Notes: generated by a model not told the origin, from the sequence alone. A stretch of DNA of 64,000 nucleotides from Bin75 sp965223955 (GCA_965223955.1 OZ245029.1:2604001-2668000), one strand, 5' to 3'; counted from the stretch's first letter, positions 17,992 through 27,129 are shown. Numbers and translations: made by a program.

Positions 17992-18915
17992 TCATTGAAG
18001 TTTTTCTCGAAGCCTCGCACTCGATTGTGCGGCATCGCTCTCTACCAATTCGCAGATATAAGGATTAATTGGTGATATTGCCATACACTTCCCGAATTGC
18101 TCAGGTGTCATTACCTTGGTACGCAACGACGAAATTGAGGGGTTGTTCCGATTTTGTTCAAAAAATCTTTGGAGCTTGAAATCCATCGTTAGAAAACAGA
18201 ACAATCCATGTACCTCAGCTGTGCGGATATGCCAAGCATCCAAATTCGCCTTTTTCGGTAGAATCCTTGCCAATCCTTTATAGAGAGGATCGTTCGATCG
18301 AGAAACCCTATCCCGTTGCTTTTGTTTATTTTCGGGATACATCCCCAAAGGGTCTATATCGGTGGAATAAATAAATTTATCCACCGTTGGGTTGTTCGAA
18401 AAATATTCCAAATCGCAATCGGGGACATCGTATCCATCTACAGATTCAATATTAGTATTTTCAAGAAGCGAATAGTCAAACAAACCCTTCTTGCCCCGAA
18501 ATCTACCAATTGGCTGATGATTCCGCTCACTCAGCAATTCACAGGATGTTCTCAACATCAAAAAACCGAGGCGAGCCAAATGCGCGATGCCAGGCAAATA
18601 CCTGATGTTCCGGTACACCAATTCTCTATCCTTCTGTGTGAAATCGATGGGAGCCCGATAGATTATTGGAACCTCTCCAGGTTCGCCACCAGGCGGCCAA
18701 TTTATCTTTTGCATATGGACGACCGTCTCATGTGTTCTTCCATGCCCAAGAACGGAATTGTCGATAAGTACCGTGATCGGACCAGATCCAGCCAACCTGC
18801 TTCGCGCTCTGTGTGTAGACAGTTGAAGAAGCCCATTCACGAATTTTGCTCTGTATCTATAAGAAAGATTGTCTAGCAACCTTTGTATGAGCCGTTTTGC
18901 TTTTTCCTTAGTCAA
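17992..18915 (-). CDS. PIN-like nuclease-type protein, translationally coupled to the RM enzyme
   Basis: 307 residues, TTG start at 18915 preceded by GGAAGG. It overlaps the end of the methyltransferase gene by 8 bp. Acidic residues are spaced as in PIN domains: Asp52 in VLIDNSVLGHG, Asp in NLDAWHIRTAEVHG, and Asp in FCFLTMDFKL. The pattern 'Asp near the N-terminus, LDAxHIxTA, then LTxDxxL' is typical of VapC-like folds, but the middle 150 residues are long and unrecognised. Codon use is more AT-rich than in the methyltransferase. I infer an accessory ribonuclease-like factor acting with the RM enzyme; homology is not certain. Confidence 0.6.
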   Translation of the reverse strand: MTKEKAKRLIQRLLDNLSYRYRAKFVNGLLQLSTHRARSRLAGSGPITVLIDNSVLGHGRTHETVVHMQKINWPPGGEPGEVPIIYRAPIDFTQKDRELVYRNIRYLPGIAHLARLGFLMLRTSCELLSERNHQPIGRFRGKKGLFDYSLLENTNIESVDGYDVPDCDLEYFSNNPTVDKFIYSTDIDPLGMYPENKQKQRDRVSRSNDPLYKGLARILPKKANLDAWHIRTAEVHGLFCFLTMDFKLQRFFEQNRNNPSISSLRTKVMTPEQFGKCMAISPINPYICELVESDAAQSSARLREKLQ

Positions 18916-21769
18916 TATTTTTGCCTTCCAAATTCATTGCCAGCAGTTCCCCTAACGCATCGTCGTCGGAAATATCGGCAGGCCAGCCATAGGCCGCGGC
19001 AACGGCAGCATCGAGGTTCGCGTGGGCGTCGGCGAGCCATTGCGGGCGGGTGTTGTAGAGATTGGTCAGTGTGCGCTTTTTGAGTTCCTTGGCTGCCACC
19101 TCGTCTCGGGGTACCGGGCGCTTGGGATAGCCGGGAACTGGTTCATCCATCCATTCCACCCATTCGGGCGGGTTGAGCCAGCGGTCACGGAATTCGACCA
19201 GTTGCCGTGCGGCTTCGGCAATGGCGATGGCGCGTGGGTCGTCCGCATAGTCGGCGGCGGGAACACCGGGCGTCAGACCCTCCGGAAAGGGGAAGGTCTC
19301 AAAGGTCGTGGTTGGTGTGTAGCGCGGGCGGTCTTCCAAGCTGGTGCCAAGCCGAAGCGACCACGCCTCATGAAACCGGCTGTGCAGAATGCCAAAGATC
19401 GTATCATCGTCGCGCGCGAGCACGATCAGTTGTTGGTCCGGGCAGATGCGAGCGTCGCACCAGACAAACAGCCGGTGCTTGGCGACAGTCGGTGTCGCGA
19501 TGTAGCAAGACAGGCCTTCGAGCGCCCGCCACAGGCCGGGCCGCGGCTCGGCGTGCCGCCACCAGTATCGGCGGTACGCTTCGCGGCGGTTCCGTTGCCG
19601 CATCGGGTGAACGTGTTCCCGCGCCCAGCGGAACGGCTCCTCGTACAGCGCCGCCTCGCCCTCGGACATCCTCCACCCGAAATCGACGATCCACTTGCCG
19701 GCCGGGCGGCGTGTCAGATCCATGCCGTTACGCCACGGCTTTAGTACGTCGGCGTTGGTCCGGCCGTTCGGGTTGGCGGGCAGGGCGAGCCACTCGCGCG
19801 CGAGATCGCCTGGGACGTCCAGAGGACCCTTCTTCGAGGCACCCATGAACGCCACGGCCGCGTTCTCCGACAGGCGCCGGACACTGGTGAGGTCCACGCC
19901 CACGCCGGCGTAGCGCGCCGTCAGATCGGTATGGATCTCATCGACCGTCTCCCCGTCGAGCCGTACTTCCTCCACGCACTGGTCGCCACGGTGCGAGAAG
20001 CAGATCAAGGACACCCGAACCGCAGCACCATCAACGACCCACGGCTCGTCGCTCCACGCCTCGAAGATTCGCAGCCCGCTGGTGGCCGCCTCCAAAGCCC
20101 GCCGGTTCGCGCCGCCCCGAATGGAGTTTGTTGCTACCAGACCAGCCCGCGCGGCACGGCCCGATTCGATCTGCCGGCCTGCCTTCTCGAACCAGTAACA
20201 GACGAGGTCGGCTCCGGCCAGCACTCGACCAGCGTACATGGTGCGAATTCTGGACACGTACTCCTCGCCGAGGTGCGTGATCAGCCGCCATCCGCCGAGA
20301 AATGGCGGGTTGCCGATCACTACATCGGCCTGCGGCCAGTCCGGCTCGCCACCTTCCGGCGTCAGGATCGCGTCGCGGCATTCGATGGTGTCGAGCGGCT
20401 TGAGGATCGGATCGCGCGACTCGCTGAATCCGTTGCGGCGCATCCACTGGATTTCGCCAATCCACACCGACACGCGCGCCAGTTCGGCGGCGTAGGCGTT
20501 GATCTCGATCCCTTTGACGTTGGCGGGACCGACCTGAGGAAAGCCGCGCTGCAGGCCCATCACCTCGGCTTCCAACTGGACCCTGTGCTCCAGGTTCTTG
20601 AGCGCGTGGAGCGCCAGATAGAGAAAATTGCCGGAGCCGCAGGCCGGATCGAGTACGGTGAAGCCGCCCAGCCGTTCCAGGAAGGTGCGCAGCAGGCGTT
20701 CCGCCTGCCCGCGTTGTCGTGTTCCCGCTGCTCTTGACTTGGCCGCGTCCGCACGATCCAGCATGGCGGCGATCTCGGCCTTTGTCGTCTCCCATTCGGC
20801 AAGCCAGGGACGAACGATCACCGGCTCGATGATCCGTGTGATCTTATCGCGGTCCGTATAATGCGCCCCAAGCTGCGAGCGCTTGTCCGGGTCGAGGCCG
20901 CGCTCGAACAGCGTGCCCAGGATCGAAGGATCGATCTCCGACCATTCGAGCATTGCCGCCTTGAGTGTTGTCTCGATCTCGGCCTTGTCCAGTGGCAAGG
21001 CAGTGTCGTCGCTAAACAGCCCGCCATTGAACCATGCCACATCCTCGAACCCGATCCTGCCTCCGGTGGACATCGCCCCGAACAAGTCCCGCGCCAGGAC
21101 AGCGAAGTCCTCCGGCCGCTTCCGCGCCTGTTCCAGCATCCGGGTGAACATGTTGTCGGGCAGCAGGCCCACGTCCTCGGCGAACATGCAGAACACCAGC
21201 CGGTTGACGAAATGCGCCACCGCTTGTGGCGCGTGACCATGTTCCCGCAACGATTGCGCCAATGATGCGAAGGTTGCCGCCGCGCGCTCGGTGAGTGCCT
21301 GTATACTCTCGCCCGGGTGCAGCCGTTCCGGGTCGGACATCGCCCATTTGAACTTGTCGCGCACGGCCGCGTCCGCGAGATCGTCCAATACGAACTCGTG
21401 CGTTTCGCTCACGCTGTTGGTCCAGTTGGTGCGGATACGGAACCGCACCATGTCCGAGACGATCAGAAGCGGAGGATTCTCAAGGGCAAGTACATATTGC
21501 CGTAACTGATTGAAGGCAGCATTGAGGTCTGCGTGCTTGCCCTTGTACTCCCAGGCAAAGTGATGGCGCTTCCACACGTCGGCCCAGCCGTCACCGCCGG
21601 TGTCCTTGCGAGCACCACGCTCGAAGCAGTAGCGCTCGCCGGTCGGGTCGGCCTCGGCTGGCGTCGGCTCGTCCAGGAGCCGGCACAGGTCGATGAAGTG
21701 TTCCTGCGAAGCCGAGCGCTCCTTGAGTTCGGAGGCCCGCCACTTGGCGATAAACTCACCCGGCGTCAT
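18908..21769 (-). CDS. MmeI-like (type IIL) single-chain restriction-modification enzyme
   Basis: 953 residues, close to MmeI (about 920). It combines a nuclease, an adenine methyltransferase and a target-recognition domain. Nuclease: Asp64 and the Glu74-x-Lys76 pair in FAWEYKGK, the PD-(D/E)XK layout of MmeI. A helical linker carries GAHYTDRDKI (residues 301-310), the family signature. Methyltransferase motif I is LDPACGSGNFLYLAL (373-387) and motif IV is NPPF (487-490), meaning N6-adenine methylation of one strand. Recognition lies in residues 650-850, ending with TFETFPFPEGL. All catalytic motifs are intact. The PIN-like gene overlaps its end. Confidence 0.9.
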   Translation of the reverse strand: MTPGEFIAKWRASELKERSASQEHFIDLCRLLDEPTPAEADPTGERYCFERGARKDTGGDGWADVWKRHHFAWEYKGKHADLNAAFNQLRQYVLALENPPLLIVSDMVRFRIRTNWTNSVSETHEFVLDDLADAAVRDKFKWAMSDPERLHPGESIQALTERAAATFASLAQSLREHGHAPQAVAHFVNRLVFCMFAEDVGLLPDNMFTRMLEQARKRPEDFAVLARDLFGAMSTGGRIGFEDVAWFNGGLFSDDTALPLDKAEIETTLKAAMLEWSEIDPSILGTLFERGLDPDKRSQLGAHYTDRDKITRIIEPVIVRPWLAEWETTKAEIAAMLDRADAAKSRAAGTRQRGQAERLLRTFLERLGGFTVLDPACGSGNFLYLALHALKNLEHRVQLEAEVMGLQRGFPQVGPANVKGIEINAYAAELARVSVWIGEIQWMRRNGFSESRDPILKPLDTIECRDAILTPEGGEPDWPQADVVIGNPPFLGGWRLITHLGEEYVSRIRTMYAGRVLAGADLVCYWFEKAGRQIESGRAARAGLVATNSIRGGANRRALEAATSGLRIFEAWSDEPWVVDGAAVRVSLICFSHRGDQCVEEVRLDGETVDEIHTDLTARYAGVGVDLTSVRRLSENAAVAFMGASKKGPLDVPGDLAREWLALPANPNGRTNADVLKPWRNGMDLTRRPAGKWIVDFGWRMSEGEAALYEEPFRWAREHVHPMRQRNRREAYRRYWWRHAEPRPGLWRALEGLSCYIATPTVAKHRLFVWCDARICPDQQLIVLARDDDTIFGILHSRFHEAWSLRLGTSLEDRPRYTPTTTFETFPFPEGLTPGVPAADYADDPRAIAIAEAARQLVEFRDRWLNPPEWVEWMDEPVPGYPKRPVPRDEVAAKELKKRTLTNLYNTRPQWLADAHANLDAAVAAAYGWPADISDDDALGELLAMNLEGKNID

Positions 21770-21904
21770 GGCCTCGACCGTACGGACACGCCTCTACCAA
21801 GGTGCCGCTCCGAAATGATGTCACGATGTTCAAATGTCTCCGGATTCCGGTTCGCATGTTATTTCCAGCCAACGTGAGCATAAATAATCAATTATATTTC
21901 AATG

Positions 21905-22056
21905 TTTCAATATTTTAAAGTTTTTGCACTTTTTAAAAATGTTTAACATTTATAAATATATTAATGTTTGTGACAAAGTTTAAAATATTTATTATTTTAT
22001 TATTATTTTAATATTTCTAAAATTCATCGCCGTTGTTCACGTTTTCCTCATTCAGG
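21905..22056. repeat. AT-rich direct repeat, right boundary of the defence-type island
   Basis: Same-orientation copy of 15240-15390 (starts TTTCAATATTTTAAAG, ends TTCCTCATTCAGG). The 6.5 kb between the two copies holds five frames and no integrase or transposase. Confidence 0.9.
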
Positions 22057-22286
22057 CATTTCGTTATCCATTTGTCACGTTCCCGATGATTGTCGGGTTA
22101 CGCTACGCTAACCCGACCTACGGGACTGGATTCCCGATTAGATCCCCGATCAGGTCGGGGACAAGCGTCGGGAATGACAGAAAGAAAGGTTGGAGTCGTC
22201 AGCGAATTAGTAAACATATACAATGGGAACAGCCACAGGCTCACGCCATGCGGGCGGGATCTGCAAACTGGTGTACTGGATAACCG
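22057..22286. repeat. Dispersed repeats downstream of the island
   Basis: A GTCGGGTTACGCTACGCTAA palindrome (22091-22122), a GATCCCCGATCAGGTCGGGG composite (22141-22162), and AGCGAATTAGTAAACATATA (22202). No gene is seen. Confidence 0.7.
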
Positions 22287-23084
22287 CTACCAACTAAACG
22301 GGTGGATGAGCGCTAGGCGCACGAGGGCAAGATTGTTCTCAACGTGGTATGGGCAAGGCCTGCGAGGGTTACCTGGTCCACACGAGTTATTGCCGGAGCG
22401 GTTCACGTAATAGGTACTCGATCCGAAATCCAGGTATGAGCCCTCGAGTCGTAGTCTCCAGGCATCAGCCAGCGGCGTTTCGACCCCGACCCCGATCACC
22501 CAACCGATTTCCGTTGAACTGTCGCGAAAGGAATCGTCGTGGTCTATGCGTGTCGGGTTGGAATCAATGTCGGTGACCGAATTGGCAATCCTGGCGACTG
22601 CCAACCCGCCGGTGGCGAAGACGGTCGCAGGCCCGACGGCGTGTTCGACGCCGGCGCGCGTCGTGACACTCCAGCGAAACTCCGCTTTCGCCGTCTCGTC
22701 CAGACCCTCGGGGTCGAGGGTGTTCGTTGTCGCCGACATGTCGCCGAACGTGCCGTCTAACTCGATCCTGAACGGTACGCCGCCGATCTTGAACTTTTTC
22801 CCGACCAACGCACCGCCGGCGAATCCGTCATCGTTGTAATCGAAATCCGAACCGGGATGACCCCAGTTCGCAAAGCCGTCGACGTCGACGATCCGGTTGT
22901 TCATCCGACCGTAGCCGGCAAAGACACCCGCATAGGTCTCCGCCCAAACGAAATCGAAAGCGGCATCGTCGCTTCCTGCACTTGCAGGATCGCCGTTCAT
23001 GAGTATCAGAAGGACCGTTAACGCAAGAACCACCGGGTGCCATGTGGCTCCTTGCCCGGAACGAAGCCTGGGCTGTTTTTCCAT
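22287..23084 (-). CDS. Outer-membrane beta-barrel protein
   Basis: 265 residues with a signal peptide (hydrophobic VVLALTVLLILMNG, cleavage likely after PASAG). The mature part alternates amphipathic strands typical of 8-stranded OmpA/Omp25-like barrels: YAGVFAGYGRMNN, GGALVGKKFKIGG, FRIELDGTFGDM, VTTRAGVEHAVGPATVFATG, EIGWVIGVGVETPL, WRLRLEGSYLDFG, NLALVRLALIHPFSW. The last residue is Trp, as expected for barrel assembly. The function is unknown. Confidence 0.8.
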   Translation of the reverse strand: MEKQPRLRSGQGATWHPVVLALTVLLILMNGDPASAGSDDAAFDFVWAETYAGVFAGYGRMNNRIVDVDGFANWGHPGSDFDYNDDGFAGGALVGKKFKIGGVPFRIELDGTFGDMSATTNTLDPEGLDETAKAEFRWSVTTRAGVEHAVGPATVFATGGLAVARIANSVTDIDSNPTRIDHDDSFRDSSTEIGWVIGVGVETPLADAWRLRLEGSYLDFGSSTYYVNRSGNNSCGPGNPRRPCPYHVENNLALVRLALIHPFSW

Positions 23085-23169
23085 GGTCGTCTTATAGCAT
23101 GGCCGACGTGGGATCGAATAGTTTCAATAGTGCGTTGACAAAAGGCGCACAGCAAGGACAGTCTCATCC

Positions 23170-23217
23170 ATGCATGAATTTGACTGGGACGATGAAAAGG
23201 ATGCGGTTCTTGAATGA
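23170..23217 (+). pseudogene. BrnT-type toxin stub
   Basis: A 15-codon frame (MHEFDWDDEKDAVLE) that reads like the first residues of BrnT toxins, which begin with an acidic FxWDxEK motif and run to about 90 residues. It stops at TGA inside ATGA, overlapping the antitoxin start. The catalytic part is gone. It could instead be a short leader peptide that couples translation of the antitoxin. Confidence 0.5.
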
Positions 23218-23495
23218 AAAATCCTCTCAAATTAGACGAAGAAGAGGTGAAACTCCTCCGGGATTTTGAACGCGGGGAATTGACAAGCATCAACAACTTC
23301 AAGAAAGCGAAACGTCAATTGGAAGAGGCTGCACACAATTTCCTTCAGAAGGACAGGCGAATCAACATTCGGATCTCGTCCCGCGATTTGGAAACTCTTC
23401 AGAAAAAAGCGGTGAAGGAGGGGATGCCCTACCAAACCCTCATCTCAAGCACACTGCACAAATTCGTGACGGGGAAATTGAAGAGCGTGAAGTAA
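23214..23495 (+). CDS. CopG/BrnA-like antitoxin, apparently orphaned
   Basis: 93 residues. The N-terminal part (LDEEEVKLLRDFERGELTSI) and the C-terminal ribbon-helix-helix (RINIRISSRDLETLQKKAVK, then EGMPYQTLISSTLHKFVTGK) match antitoxins paired with BrnT. These bind toxin and autoregulate. The start ATG overlaps the TGA of the toxin stub (ATGA). With only a 15-codon stub upstream, it appears to be an antitoxin without a toxin. Confidence 0.75.
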   Translation: MKNPLKLDEEEVKLLRDFERGELTSINNFKKAKRQLEEAAHNFLQKDRRINIRISSRDLETLQKKAVKEGMPYQTLISSTLHKFVTGKLKSVK

Positions 23496-23508
23496 CGCCC
23501 GACCGGCG

Positions 23509-24378
23509 CTATCGCCCTTTTCGTCCGGAAGGCTGATCGAGGCCGAGTAGTTTGTGCGCACGTTGCTCGAAGCCGGGGTCGAGTCCGGCCGGAGCCAGGT
23601 CCACTCCATCCGCCAGCCGTTTGACGATGGCGTCGATCGCCGCAAGCCGGGCGTAAGGCTTGCTGTTGCCCGGGATCACGATCCACGGTCGGCGGATGGT
23701 TGAGGTTCGTTGGAACATCTCTTCAATCGCCACCTCGTAGTCAGCCCAGCGGGCCCGGTTGCGAAGGTCTTCCTCGGAGAGCTTCCAGCGTTTGAGCGGG
23801 TCGTTGAAGCGCGCACGGAACCGCGCGAGTTGCTCCTCCGGTGTGATGTGCAGAAAGATCTTGACGAGCCGGACGCCGTCGTCGTCCAGCATGCGCTCGA
23901 ATTCATTGATCTCGGCGTACGCACGCTGCCATTCGGTCTTCGTGGCATAGCCTTCGATCCGTTCCACCAGCACCCGGCCGTACCAGGAGCGGTCGAAGAT
24001 GACGAGTTGCCCGGACTTTGGCAGGCGCGTCCAGAAGCGATACAGGTAGTGGTGGTCCAGTTCCTCCGGGGTCGGCGCGGAGATCGGCCAGACTTTGAGT
24101 CCACGCGGATCGAGGGGCCAGTGCATCCGCCGGATGACGCCTCCCTTGCCTGCGGCGTCCCACCCTTCCAGCACGATCACCGCACGCCGTCTCTGGGACT
24201 GGTAGGCCAGAGAGAGTTCCTTCAAACGCACCTGAAGCCGGGCGAGTTTGGTCTCGTACTCCTTGCTGCCGACGTGCTTTGTCATATCCAGCTTGGCCAG
24301 GCTGGGAGGACGACGCGGCAACCGGATCGGTTCCTGCCGGCTGAGCCGGTTCACCTTGTTAGTCATTTTGCTTTTCAT
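23509..24378 (-). CDS. ppk2: Polyphosphate kinase 2
   Basis: 289 residues, PPK2 single-domain type, transferring phosphate between polyphosphate and nucleotides. Walker A is LEGWDAAGKGG, Walker B IFDRSWYGRVLVER, and the lid region has RFNDPLKRWKLSEED followed by the basic RWADYEVAIEEM segment. It begins with about 40 basic residues before the core. Subclass (NDP or NMP substrate) cannot be fixed by eye. It converges with the antitoxin gene (13 bp between stops). Confidence 0.93.
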   Translation of the reverse strand: MKSKMTNKVNRLSRQEPIRLPRRPPSLAKLDMTKHVGSKEYETKLARLQVRLKELSLAYQSQRRRAVIVLEGWDAAGKGGVIRRMHWPLDPRGLKVWPISAPTPEELDHHYLYRFWTRLPKSGQLVIFDRSWYGRVLVERIEGYATKTEWQRAYAEINEFERMLDDDGVRLVKIFLHITPEEQLARFRARFNDPLKRWKLSEEDLRNRARWADYEVAIEEMFQRTSTIRRPWIVIPGNSKPYARLAAIDAIVKRLADGVDLAPAGLDPGFEQRAHKLLGLDQPSGRKGR

Positions 24379-24565
24379 GGCTTTGCTCGAGCCCTGCTGT
24401 CGGGTTACGCTACGCTAACCCGACCTACTCTATCCCACCCCTCACCCTGCCATCTCCCTTGGGGAGAGGGTGAAGAGCGCCATGAGATGGCGCGACTACG
24501 AAGGCCAAAAGCAACGACACTGGATCCCCGATCAGGTCGGGGATGACAGAACGGGGTTGGGGAAC
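24379..24565. repeat. Dispersed repeats
   Basis: GTCGGGTTACGCTACGCTAA palindrome (24399-24427), a CCTCACCCTGCC...GGGGAGAGGG unit (24437-24472), and CTGGATCCCCGATCAGGTCG (24521). No gene is seen. Confidence 0.7.
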
Positions 24566-24889
24566 TCAAGCAGGGGAAGCCGGTTCGAGGTCGATCTTGA
24601 CTTCGTTCCCTTCCACCACTACGGGGAATCGGGCCACACATGCGGACGGATTCGTGACACAGGCCCCGGTCGTCACGTTGTATTCCCAACTGTGCCAGGG
24701 GCAGGTGACCACTTCGCCGATCAACTCACCTTCACCCAACGGCCCCCCGCGATGCACACAGGTATTGTTCAGGGCATAAAACGTTCCATCGACGTTAAAG
24801 AGGGCAATCTCTTTGTCCCCGACTTCGGCGACCATCCCTTGCCCGGGTTCCAACTCATCCGTATTCGCCACTTTGACCATCTCTGCCAT
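24566..24889 (-). CDS. Rieske [2Fe-2S] ferredoxin (NirD/biphenyl-dioxygenase-ferredoxin type)
   Basis: 107 residues, a soluble electron carrier. Cluster ligands are Cys-x-His in CVHRGGPLGEG and Cys-x2-His in CPWHSWEYNV, the usual spacing. GGAGG lies seven bases before the ATG. No partner oxygenase or reductase is adjacent, so its acceptor is unknown. Confidence 0.92.
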   Translation of the reverse strand: MAEMVKVANTDELEPGQGMVAEVGDKEIALFNVDGTFYALNNTCVHRGGPLGEGELIGEVVTCPWHSWEYNVTTGACVTNPSACVARFPVVVEGNEVKIDLEPASPA

Positions 24890-25023
24890 CAGGATCCTCC
24901 ACCGATTAAAAATATCGAGGACAGGCTTTTTTTCCCCTCACCCCAGCCCTCTCCCTCCAGGGGAGAGGGTAATTTCGGACCGACCTGCCTTCTCCCGCAG
25001 GTGATTCGAACCTGCGCCTTCCG
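24890..25023. repeat. Dispersed repeat
   Basis: CCCTCACCCCAGCCCTCTCC facing AGGGGAGAGGG (24937-24969). No gene is seen. Confidence 0.7.
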
Positions 25024-25905
25024 TCACTCCATGGGTTCTTTCAACTTATTCACCATCTCGCTCAGGGTTGCCCCTGCGGGTTCACTCGTGAGTTCCCTCA
25101 CGCGTGTTTGCAACGCCTCTGCCACACCCTGGAACGCTTTGGTGAGCGGAGAATTCGGATCCGACACGACGATCGGCATACCCGCATCGCCACCCTCGCG
25201 GATTGCAGGGTCCAAGGGAATGCGACCCAGGAAGGGAATCTCGAATTTTTTCGCCGCGCGTTCGCCGCCGGCAAACGAGAAAATCTCCGTTCGTTCTCCG
25301 CAATGCCCGCAGACGAAAAAACTCATGTTTTCAATCACGCCCAAGAGAGGGACGTTGACTTTCTTGAACATCATCAGGCCCTTGCGTACGTCATAGAGTG
25401 CCACTTCCTGTGGCGTGGTCACCGTCACGACGCCGGTCAGCGGAACGATCTGGGAGAGACTGAGCTGGGCATCGCCCGTGCCCGGCGGCAAATCCACCAA
25501 CAGGTAGTCTAACTCTCCCCACAGCACGTCACGAAAAAACTGCTGGATGGCGGTATGCACCATAGGGCCCCGCCACACGATGGCGGTTTCTTCCGGCACA
25601 AAAAATCCCATGGAGATGATCTGCACGCCATGCGCTTCAGCCGGTTTGATTTTGTCGCCCTCTTTCTCCGGGGGTTTCGGCACCCCCATCATCATGGGAA
25701 TATTCGGGCCATAAATATCCGCATCCATCAGCCCGACTTTCGCGCCGGTCTGCGCCAATGCCACGGACAAATTGGTGGAGACCGTGGATTTGCCGACTCC
25801 GCCTTTCCCACTCGCCACCGCAATAATATGTTTGACGCCGGGCAACAGGGCATCCTGGGCCGCCGGATTTCCCGGACCCGCGTGCGTTGTAGATTCGTCA
25901 CTCAT
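25024..25905 (-). CDS. mrp: Mrp/NBP35-family iron-sulfur cluster carrier ATPase
   Basis: P-loop ATPase that carries [4Fe-4S] clusters to apoproteins, in the cytoplasm. I choose the ATG at 25905 (MSDEST), seven bases after GGAGG, rather than the one 21 bp upstream; length is 293 residues. Deviant Walker A is SGKGGVGKST, Walker B-like LMDADIYGPNIPMMMG, and the cluster-binding pair is CGHC in FFVCGHCGERTE. There is no N-terminal MIP18 domain, so it is the short form. It may be co-transcribed with the Rieske protein gene 134 bp downstream. Confidence 0.92.
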   Translation of the reverse strand: MSDESTTHAGPGNPAAQDALLPGVKHIIAVASGKGGVGKSTVSTNLSVALAQTGAKVGLMDADIYGPNIPMMMGVPKPPEKEGDKIKPAEAHGVQIISMGFFVPEETAIVWRGPMVHTAIQQFFRDVLWGELDYLLVDLPPGTGDAQLSLSQIVPLTGVVTVTTPQEVALYDVRKGLMMFKKVNVPLLGVIENMSFFVCGHCGERTEIFSFAGGERAAKKFEIPFLGRIPLDPAIREGGDAGMPIVVSDPNSPLTKAFQGVAEALQTRVRELTSEPAGATLSEMVNKLKEPME

Positions 25906-26027
25906 CTCTCGATCCTCCGTTTCCATTCGTCGCGTGTGTGTCAGCGCAAACTCTACCCCGTCATCAACCGCGGAGGCAAATGCTCAAAGGGCTGTCATCC
26001 TTGAAAAACCGGCAACTCCTCCCTAGG

Positions 26028-26918
26028 ATGGCTTCGCACATTGTTTTGGTCCGGGCTGGCATCACGACTTTCGATTGGATATCCGTTTTGAACGATTTCA
26101 TCCCTCCGTTGTGGGTTTCCCTCTCCTTCCCCGAGATCGATCCGGTCTTTTTTCGGTTGGGGCCGCTGCAATTCCGCTGGTACGGGCTGATGTATTTGCT
26201 GGGGCTGCTGGCGGCGTATTTCCTGGTCAAGCATCGGGCCGCCAGCCGAAACATCCCATTAGGCACCGCCCAGATGTCCGACTTGATCATGTATGCCGCC
26301 TTTGGTGTTTTTCTGGGCGGACGGTTGGGCTATACCCTCTTTTACAATACGGAGTACTATCTGCAGAACCCCCTGAAAATTCTGGCCATATGGGAAGGCG
26401 GGATGTCCTTCCACGGCGGGTTACTCGGCGTATGTATCGCGCTTTCGCTATTCTGTTATAAAAAAGGATTCGCGGCGTACACGATTGCGGACCTGGCGGC
26501 ATTGGCTGCTCCGATCGGGTTAGGCCTGGGGCGCTTGGGGAATTTTATCAACGGGGAGTTATACGGACGGCCCACGGACGTCTCGTGGTGCATGGTCTTC
26601 CCGAGGGGTGGATCGGCCTGCCGGCATCCCTCGCAATTATATGAGGCGGCTCTGGAGGGGATGGTCTTGTTCGGGATTCTCTGGTTCCTGGGAAGGAAGG
26701 CCACGCCCCCCGGCACGGTCTTTTGGGGGTTTTTCGTCGGGTACGGCATCTTTCGAAGCTTCGCCGAATTGTTTCGAGAACCGGACGCCCATCTGGGGTT
26801 TGTGTTGGGTCCCATGACCATGGGGCAACTCTTAAGCTTTCCCATGATTCTCCTGGGGCTCACGATGATCCTGGTGGGCTACGGAACGCATTCAACCCGC
26901 GAACGCGCGGGGAAGTAA
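26028..26918 (+). CDS. lgt: Prolipoprotein diacylglyceryl transferase
   Basis: Inner-membrane enzyme adding diacylglycerol to lipobox cysteines. The core begins FPEIDPVFFRLGPLQFRWYG, the usual Lgt N-terminus. HGG in SFHGGLLG carries the conserved His, and GRLGNFINGELYGR is the Lgt signature. About seven membrane segments. The start is unsure: ATG 26028 gives 296 residues with about 30 non-conserved ones; an upstream GTG at 25938 or a nearer TTG are alternatives. It is divergent from mrp. Confidence 0.9.
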   Translation: MASHIVLVRAGITTFDWISVLNDFIPPLWVSLSFPEIDPVFFRLGPLQFRWYGLMYLLGLLAAYFLVKHRAASRNIPLGTAQMSDLIMYAAFGVFLGGRLGYTLFYNTEYYLQNPLKILAIWEGGMSFHGGLLGVCIALSLFCYKKGFAAYTIADLAALAAPIGLGLGRLGNFINGELYGRPTDVSWCMVFPRGGSACRHPSQLYEAALEGMVLFGILWFLGRKATPPGTVFWGFFVGYGIFRSFAELFREPDAHLGFVLGPMTMGQLLSFPMILLGLTMILVGYGTHSTRERAGK

Positions 26919-27129
26919 TTGAATGTGTCGCTCTTTCCGTCGTTGTAGGGCGGCATCATATGCGGATCTGGTTCCCCTCCTTTGCCTGTGCCCTGAGCGT
27001 CGCGAAGGGTCTGAGGGGTGAGGGGGCATTAGGCATGCCCCTGGCTTTGACCAGGGGTAGAGGCCGGAAGCCTAAACTCCGTACTCCATGGTCGGTCGAC
27101 TCTACCCCACCTAGCCTCCCCTTACAAAG
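26919..27129. repeat. Dispersed repeats upstream of IS481-type copy 2
   Basis: Units GCCCTGAGCGTCGCGAAGGG (26990) and CTTTGACCAGGGGTAGAGGC (27044), and the palindrome arm CTCCCCTTACAAAG (27115-27129) into which the IS inserted. No gene is seen. Confidence 0.7.

Noticed and set aside
18908..21769. DISARM or BREX methylase
   Set aside because: No DrmA, DrmB, PglZ or BrxC partner is present, and the N-terminal nuclease with E-x-K places it with MmeI-like single-chain enzymes.
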